This document shows, in pieces, positions 59,728 to 64,000 of a stretch of 64,000 bases of DNA. The number at the start of each line of letters is the position of its first letter. The stretch's first letter is position 1. The position numbers were made by a program, and so were the translations under genes. Under the pieces are notes generated by a model. The model searched no databases and had not been told where the DNA came from. It worked only from the letters and a program-made list of their open reading frames with translations. This DNA is from Spongilla lacustris (Eukaryota; Porifera; Demospongiae; Spongillida; Spongillidae): positions 9,930,094 through 9,994,093 of the forward strand of contig OX442420.1 of NCBI GenBank assembly GCA_949361645.1, given 5' to 3'.

Positions 59728-60269
59728 GTATGTATGTATGTATGTATGTATGTGTGTGTGTGTGTATGTGTGTGTGTGTATGTGTGTGTATGTGTGTGTC
59801 AGTACAGACCTTACATGCAGCATGTCTCACACAGATCAATGTGGATGTGGAAGTGGATGATAGTGATGCTCATGCGGAAGATTTTGACGACACCCAGATT
59901 TTAAGTGCAAGTACACCAGTGCATTCCACCAAGCGGCCAACAAATACAGGTTTAAATGCAAGTGTAGTGTCAACCAAAAGGCAGAAAAAGGAATCACAGG
60001 AAGATGATTTGATGAAGAGAGCAATAACATGCATGGAAAAAGTGGGTGACAGGAGACCACAAGATGATGATGATATATTTGGCAGTTTTGTGGCCTCAGA
60101 ACTACGTGCCATTAGTGACACACAGTTAAAAAGCTGGGTTAAGTGGCAGATAAAGTCTGCATTATGCAATGTGCAACCCCAGTTTGCCCCTATACACACC
60201 GCTGCATTATCTAGCAGTCTACATGTCCCTCCAAGCCCAACAACACCAAGGTCACCAAGTCCTATATAG
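57278..60269 (+). CDS. MADF-BESS DNA-binding protein (Harbinger partner), three exons
   Basis: Exon 1 57278-57440 (MASVGFPWSTESISKLIELY EQRP..., donor GTAAGT, phase 1). Exon 2 57628-57815 (ECEVKTKIKSIRAQYIREKK ... WPHLEQLKFLDDFI, donor GTAAGC, phase 0). Exon 3 59835-60269 after acceptor CACACAG. Exons 1-2 form a MADF (Myb/SANT-like) domain. Exon 3 has an acidic Ser/Thr-rich linker, a basic stretch KRQKKE, and a BESS-like motif DDIFGSFVASELRAISDTQL. Total about 261 residues, normal for the family. Harbinger transposons encode such a Myb/MADF protein, which helps the transposase bind DNA and enter the nucleus. Intron 2 (~2.0 kb) contains the antisense transposase exon and the TATG satellite. 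No stops or frameshifts seen, so it may be functional. Confidence 0.8.
57945..58767 (-). CDS. PIF/Harbinger transposase, C-terminal exon (HARBI1-like)
   Basis: The exon begins after a CAG acceptor at 58768-58770 (VPSTEVEWVCVSELFKDKWN) and stops at 57945. DDE_Tnp_4 landmarks: CIGALDGKHIVI (first Asp, D24 counted from the GTG at 58754), YTIVADDAFPLKYYLLKPYS (second Asp, D114 or D115), RARRIVENAFGILANRFRIF (Glu, E151), and CCSLHNFLRTR. All three catalytic acidic residues are present and the ~270-residue exon is open. Family members are usually 350-400 residues; the missing ~100-120 N-terminal residues should lie in an exon beyond the (CATA)n tract, but none is visible before 60305, where foldback F5 begins. 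It is antisense within intron 2 of the MADF-BESS gene. Confidence 0.85.
58771..59749. repeat. (TATG)n microsatellite, ~245 units
   Basis: Almost perfect TATG for ~979 bp, one change near 59726 (GTAAG), then GT-rich TGTGTGTATG to 59800. It lies in an intron of both convergent genes. Cys/Val/Met and His/Thr/Tyr ORFs are artefacts. Confidence 0.98.
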
Positions 60270-61135
60270 TAACTGAACTGAAAAGAAGTCAACTATATAT
60301 ATATGGGACAGTTTCCGAGAAAATGATACTTCGCATATAAATATATAAAGTTATAAAAATGCTTCTTTTTTGAATTGCTATATCTTCCAAACAGTCAACG
60401 CTATCAATGTGCTATTTTCAACACTTCATACTACACCATTTCTCTATTGTAAAATACATTTTGGAGTCTTGCACTTGCTCCGTGCCAGTATTGCAATGTT
60501 CGATACCCCACCGGGTTCACACCCGCCATAACTTTAGGTAGGAGTAATGAAATCGCTTCAAATTCGGTTTGTAGGTAGAGAGGTCCTATACCTATCGATT
60601 TGCTCTGTTCGTTAATTTTTACGTCATCCGTTACGGAGATACAGCGGCGCAAAGTTGGTACACGTTTCCCGCTCGAATCGCGCCGTTGTACGTGCGAGGC
60701 CCGCTTCCATTCATCAAAGACATGAATATGCAACTACTTCCTGTGGGCCGAGACTTTGATAACTTATAGCCACACCCATACTGCGCTAGCTAGATCTGAT
60801 GGGTAATGTATCGTCCCTGTCACAGTTGTTATTCGTTATCTCCTATGTAGATAACGGATATGGCGACGTCCACTGAAGACAACACGCTCGCAAGAGTTTC
60901 AATCGGCGGACGAGTTCGAGCGGTACGGATACGACGATCGATATTCAAGATACATTCGACGAGGTGGGCGGATTGAGAACGGTAGTGACGGTGGTTATAC
61001 TACTGACGATGGTGGTTGTAGGGAATGAGCAGCCCCTAAATGACTAAGAGCCAGCAGCCCTAGTCTCGTACCCAGACCCTGATTCCCACAACTGCGGATG
61101 GACACCAGCCCCACCCCCACATATGCCTCACTACA

Positions 61136-61794
61136 TTGCAAGTCCAGACAGCAGCCCCGCATAACCAACAGCAGACGCCACCAACCCGCACTACCTATGG
61201 AACCACCTGCCCATATCAGACCCTACACATGAGCCACAAACTAACCAGTGGGGTCAGCCTCCACAATGGTATACCAGTGGAGACACTGCTATCAGTTGGC
61301 AGCCCCCACAATTTCAATCAAGGGAAGCCACACATCCCAATGGACTTACAGCAGAACCTAGCTGACTGTGTCCGGCAGTGTGGCCAGGATGTCACTTGTG
61401 TGTCACAGCTGTACCAGGACTGGAATGACTTCTTGGGCCAGTGGTTTGGTCCCCTGGTTGGCCTAAGACACTACCGCACATTTGGGTTTGATCAAGACCA
61501 CCCGGGTGTCATGAGGATGGAGACCTTGCCATCGGACACAAACCCCACCGAGGTAACCATGCTGAGGGCTGGAGTGGCCATAAAGGACATTAGGCTTATC
61601 AGAGCCAAGTGATGCCGCCTGTTATTACCCCCAGTGGATTGTCCCTGACGCGATCACTGTACCTGTACGAGAAGGTGAGGGAATACGTTCGTGACCCCAA
61701 GAAAAGGGACAAGGTGTTGTCCAAAGCCTTCGCAAAGCTCAGAGGCCAACTCTTCCTATATATCCATGCGGTAATGCTTCATCCCATGCAGTAG
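61136..61794 (+). CDS. TE-like or captured ORF (hypothetical)
   Basis: Frame 1 (to a stop at 61610-61612) includes MDLQQNLADCVRQCGQDVTC, YQDWNDFLGQWFGPLVGLRH and DTNPTEVTMLRAGVAIKDIR; it is open upstream to the cassette end and may start earlier. A second frame overlapping by 4 bases (ATGATGCC at 61609) encodes TPSGLSLTRSLYLYEKVREY VRDPKKRDKV to 61794. The SLYLYxKVRxYVRDxxxRD pattern recalls the C-terminus of repetitive-element proteins, which together with downstream zinc-finger remnants suggests one broken TE gene. No family is claimed. Compositionally it is GC-richer than its surroundings. Confidence 0.42.
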
Positions 61795-61899
61795 CAGAAA
61801 ATGACAAACCAAGACCTTCCTCACTTACCTATGACACTCACAGTGAATTGCAAGGTGAAGGCAATAGCTGTGTTTCTGGCAGGAGGAAATGCAGACCCA

Positions 61900-62190
61900 G
61901 GTCTGAACTAATCCTTGCCTACCAATGCACTGTACGTGTATGTTGCAACAAGTATGCCAGTAGCCAGGCCCTGTCCCTGCACAAATAGAACACTCACAAG
62001 CAGCCTGCTGTTCCAGGTGATGAACACGGATTCCAGTGTTGACAAAGGAAGCCAGGGTCCAGCCAAGCACAAGCCGGGAGGCGTACGCTAATATCTGAAA
62101 TTGACAGGCCATTTTCCTGTTCGGTGTGTGGCAAGACGTACGGCACCCCAGCCGCACTGTATACTCACAACAAGACCAACAATGGTTCAT
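61900..62190 (+). pseudogene. C2H2 zinc-finger remnants
   Basis: Two short frames: YQCTVRVCCNKYASSQALSL HK-stop (about 61918-61989) and FSCSVCGKTYGTPAALYTHN KTNNGS-stop (to about 62191). The second has CxxC, the aromatic and Leu positions and the first His of a C2H2 finger, but the second His is replaced (HNKTNN). The first has an altered CxxC. They lie in different frames, so the region is decayed. Confidence 0.5.
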
Positions 62191-62229
62191 GACAAATGAA
62201 CCATATTGTGAGATGCATACTTTTTATGT

Positions 62230-63110
62230 AGTTTAAGGTCACCTCTGCAGTGTACACCATACATCTGTGTCGTTAATGGGTTAACTCTGTATACCATACA
62301 TCTGTGTCATCAAGGGGTTACCTGTACACCATACATCTGTGTCGTTAAGGGGTTTTTACCTCTGTACACTTTGTGTATGTGTTATTAAGGTATCACCTGT
62401 ACACCATACATCTGTGTCATCAAGGGGTTACCTGTAAACCATACATCTGTGTCGTTAAGGTGTTACCTCTGTACACCTTATGTACATGTATGGGTTGTTA
62501 GAGTATCACCTGTACAGTGTACAGTGTACACCATACATCTGTGTCATTAAGGGGTTACCTCCGTATACCTTATGTATGTGTCATTAAGGGGTCACCTCTA
62601 TACACCTTATGTATGTGTTATTAAGGGGTTACCTCTATACACCTTATGTATGTGTGATTAAGGGGTCATGTGTGTACCCTATACATCTGTGTCATCAAGG
62701 GGTTACCTGTACGCCATACATCTGTGTCATTAAGGGGTTAACTCTGTATACCTTATGTATGTGTTGTTAAGGGTCACCTGTACACTGTACATCTATGTCG
62801 TTAAGGGGTTACCTCTGTAAACCTTATGTATGTGTCATGAAGGGGTTACCGGTACACCATACATCTGTGCCGTTAAGGGGTTACCTCTGTATACTTTATG
62901 TATGTGTCGTTAATGTATGTGTTGTTAAGAGGTTACCTCTATACACCTTATGTATGTGTTGTTAAGGGGTTACCTCTTGTTTGTACCCCCCCCCCTCCAT
63001 CCCATACATATGTGTCATCAAGGGGTTACCTGTACACCATACATCTGTGTCGTTAAGGGGTTACCTGTACACCATACATCTGTGTCGTTAAGGGGTTTTT
63101 ACTTTTCACA
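62230..63110. repeat. 35-37 bp satellite
   Basis: Two alternating unit types: GTTACCTGTACACCATACAT-CTGTGTCGTTAAGGG and GTTACCTCTGTACACCTTAT-GTATGTGTTGTTAAGGG, in a mixed order, with a C run near 62988. Confidence 0.9.
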
Positions 63111-63166
63111 TAGTGGTGATGTAATCCATCCAATGCTGTGAAAATCTAGGTCTGGGTGCGAGACTA

Positions 63167-63690
63167 GTGACGACGGTGGTCCCATTTACACCCTGTACTT
63201 GTGTCTGTTGTGGGATCAAATCCATGATCACATTTACATCCTGTATGTGTGTATTTTGGGGTCAAATCCATGGTCCCATTTACACACTGTAGGTGTATCT
63301 ATTGTGGGGTCAAATCCATGATCCCATTTACACCCTGTACTTGAGTCTGTTTTAGGGTCAAATCTATGGTCCCATTTAAACCCTAAACTTGTGTCTGTTG
63401 TGAGATCAAATCCATGCTCCCATTTACACCCTGTATATGTGTCTGTTGTAGGGACTCAAATCCATGATCCCATTTACACCCTGTACTTGTGATCAAATCC
63501 ATGGTCCCATTTACACCCTGTTCTTTGTGTCTGTTGTGGGGTCAATTCATTGGTCCCATTTACACCCTGTACTTATGTCTGTTGTGGGGTCAAATCCATG
63601 GTTCCATTTACACCCTGTACTTTTGTCTGTTGTGAGGTCAATTCATTGGTCCCATTTACACCCTGTACTTTTGTCTGTTGTGGGGTCATA
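63167..63690 (+). repeat. 48-bp foldback satellite in F5
   Basis: The same unit as 19051-22735 (CCATTTACACCCTGTACTTG...), starting from the shared GTGACGACGGTGGT junction; about 11 units. Confidence 0.9.
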
Positions 63691-64000
63691 CTACCAACAG
63701 GCCTGATAGCTGCCAGCTGCCACATTACCAGGGTTGAATGGGGTCATCACAAAACTAGACCTCAGCATGTGGAGTGGAACCTTGAACTGGAGCCAACCCC
63801 AAACACTGGGGCCAGCCACAATGGCCTTCTATCTTAGCCCTAGAAAGCTCCTCACTGCAAATGCACGTGAAGCCACTACCTATGAAACCATTAACCCCCC
63901 ACTACAAGAGGACTTACTGGTAGGGGAACCATCGTGGAGCTACCAGCTTGCATTGGACAAATGGGGATGCCACCACTGGAGCAGCCTCCATTTGTAGAGT

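Larger units (their letters stand above)
61061..63166. mobile_element. Cassette with Mutator-like ends inside F5
   Basis: TAGTCTCGTACCCAGACCCT at 61061 and GGTCTGGGTGCGAGACTA ending 63166 match the TIR of the 4687-5267 family. The flanking 9-mers differ (CAGCAGCCC, GTGACGACG), so no TSD supports a simple insertion. Contents: an ORF pair (61136-61794), zinc-finger remnants (61900-62190) and a satellite (62230-63110). GTGACGACGGTGGT just outside is the normal F3 junction to the satellite. Confidence 0.6.
60305..64000. mobile_element. GGGACAGT foldback F5, left part (runs off right edge)
   Basis: The terminus GGGACAGTTTCCGAGAAAAT at 60305 is preceded by CAACTATATATATAT. Bases 60400-61010 follow the F3 left terminal domain (18480-19050) block by block. 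The cassette 61061-63166 intervenes. The 48-bp satellite resumes at 63167 and the core (TGCCAGCTGCCACATTACCA, GACAAATGGG) at 63690-64000. The left flank is the unrelated MADF gene end, which confirms that GGGACAGT marks a true element end. Confidence 0.8.

Noticed and set aside
58732..60269. Long Cys/Val/Met and His/Thr/Tyr ORFs over the TATG array
   Set aside because: Pure microsatellite translation; only the last part (from 59835) is a real exon, of the MADF-BESS gene.
60431..60733. 100-codon minus ORF in the foldback terminal domain as a gene
   Set aside because: The equivalent frame in F2 contains stops, and F4 has lost the similarity; shared words look like element DNA rather than protein.
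61061..63166. Simple 9-bp TSD insertion of a Mutator-like element into F5
   Set aside because: The adjacent 9-mers differ, so only the TIR match is claimed.

Overview
This window looks like a repeat-rich stretch of an animal nuclear genome. Signs of this are short GT-AG introns (58 and 64 nt), 15-27 nt micro-exons, long intronic microsatellites, AT-rich intergenic DNA and DNA transposons of metazoan type (hAT-like, Mutator-like, PIF/Harbinger, ISL2EU). An early-branching invertebrate such as a sponge would fit, but that is inference; nothing in the sequence names the species. No rRNA, prokaryotic operon or CRISPR array was seen.

Layout. 1-1,553: minus-strand exon of a kinase-like gene (copy A, open off the left edge). 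2,050-9,930: mostly non-coding, with an HTH transposase relic, a 375-bp hAT-type MITE and a 581-bp Mutator-like MITE, the last two with exact target-site duplications (TSDs). 9,940-11,815: two exons of the paralogous kinase-like gene (copy B). 12,041-12,780: a 740-bp foldback element. 13,386-15,340: tandem repeats. 15,400-28,650: a cluster of long-inverted-repeat elements whose termini all read GGGACAGT, butted end to end with only (AT)n between them. The largest (18,399-28,067) is a 9.7-kb palindrome with satellite-filled arms. 28,965-30,921: a minus-strand 5-prime gene end with three micro-exons, possibly the header of kinase gene copy B. 30,040-37,000: microsatellites, polypyrimidine and polypurine tracts, and minisatellites. 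37,640-43,885: hairpins, MITEs, a short duplicated exon and a small spliced gene. 43,886-56,667: a 12.8-kb interval bounded by CAGGGCCGGCG termini and a 7-bp duplication. It holds a Harbinger-type MITE, minisatellite cassettes, a transposon ORF with an in-frame stop, a 2-kb TTAA-flanked foldback, and the wreck of an ISL2EU element (YqaJ nuclease plus frameshifted transposase). 57,063-60,269: a PIF/Harbinger element in which the antisense transposase and a ~980-bp TATG satellite both lie inside an intron of the partner MADF-BESS gene. 60,305-64,000: left part of a second giant foldback, carrying a cassette with a TE-like ORF and zinc-finger remnants between Mutator-like ends.

How it fits together. 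The recognisable coding capacity is mostly mobile-element machinery: a Harbinger transposase with its DNA-binding partner, an ISL2EU transposase with its YqaJ partner, and other TE ORFs. The kinase-like gene pair, the micro-exon gene and two or three small spliced ORFs are the host-gene candidates. The most unusual structure is the GGGACAGT foldback family. It seems modular (constant ~0.7-kb terminal domain, variable internal satellite) and its copies abut each other at AT dinucleotide runs. All homology statements come from reading the sequence; no database search or alignment software was run.
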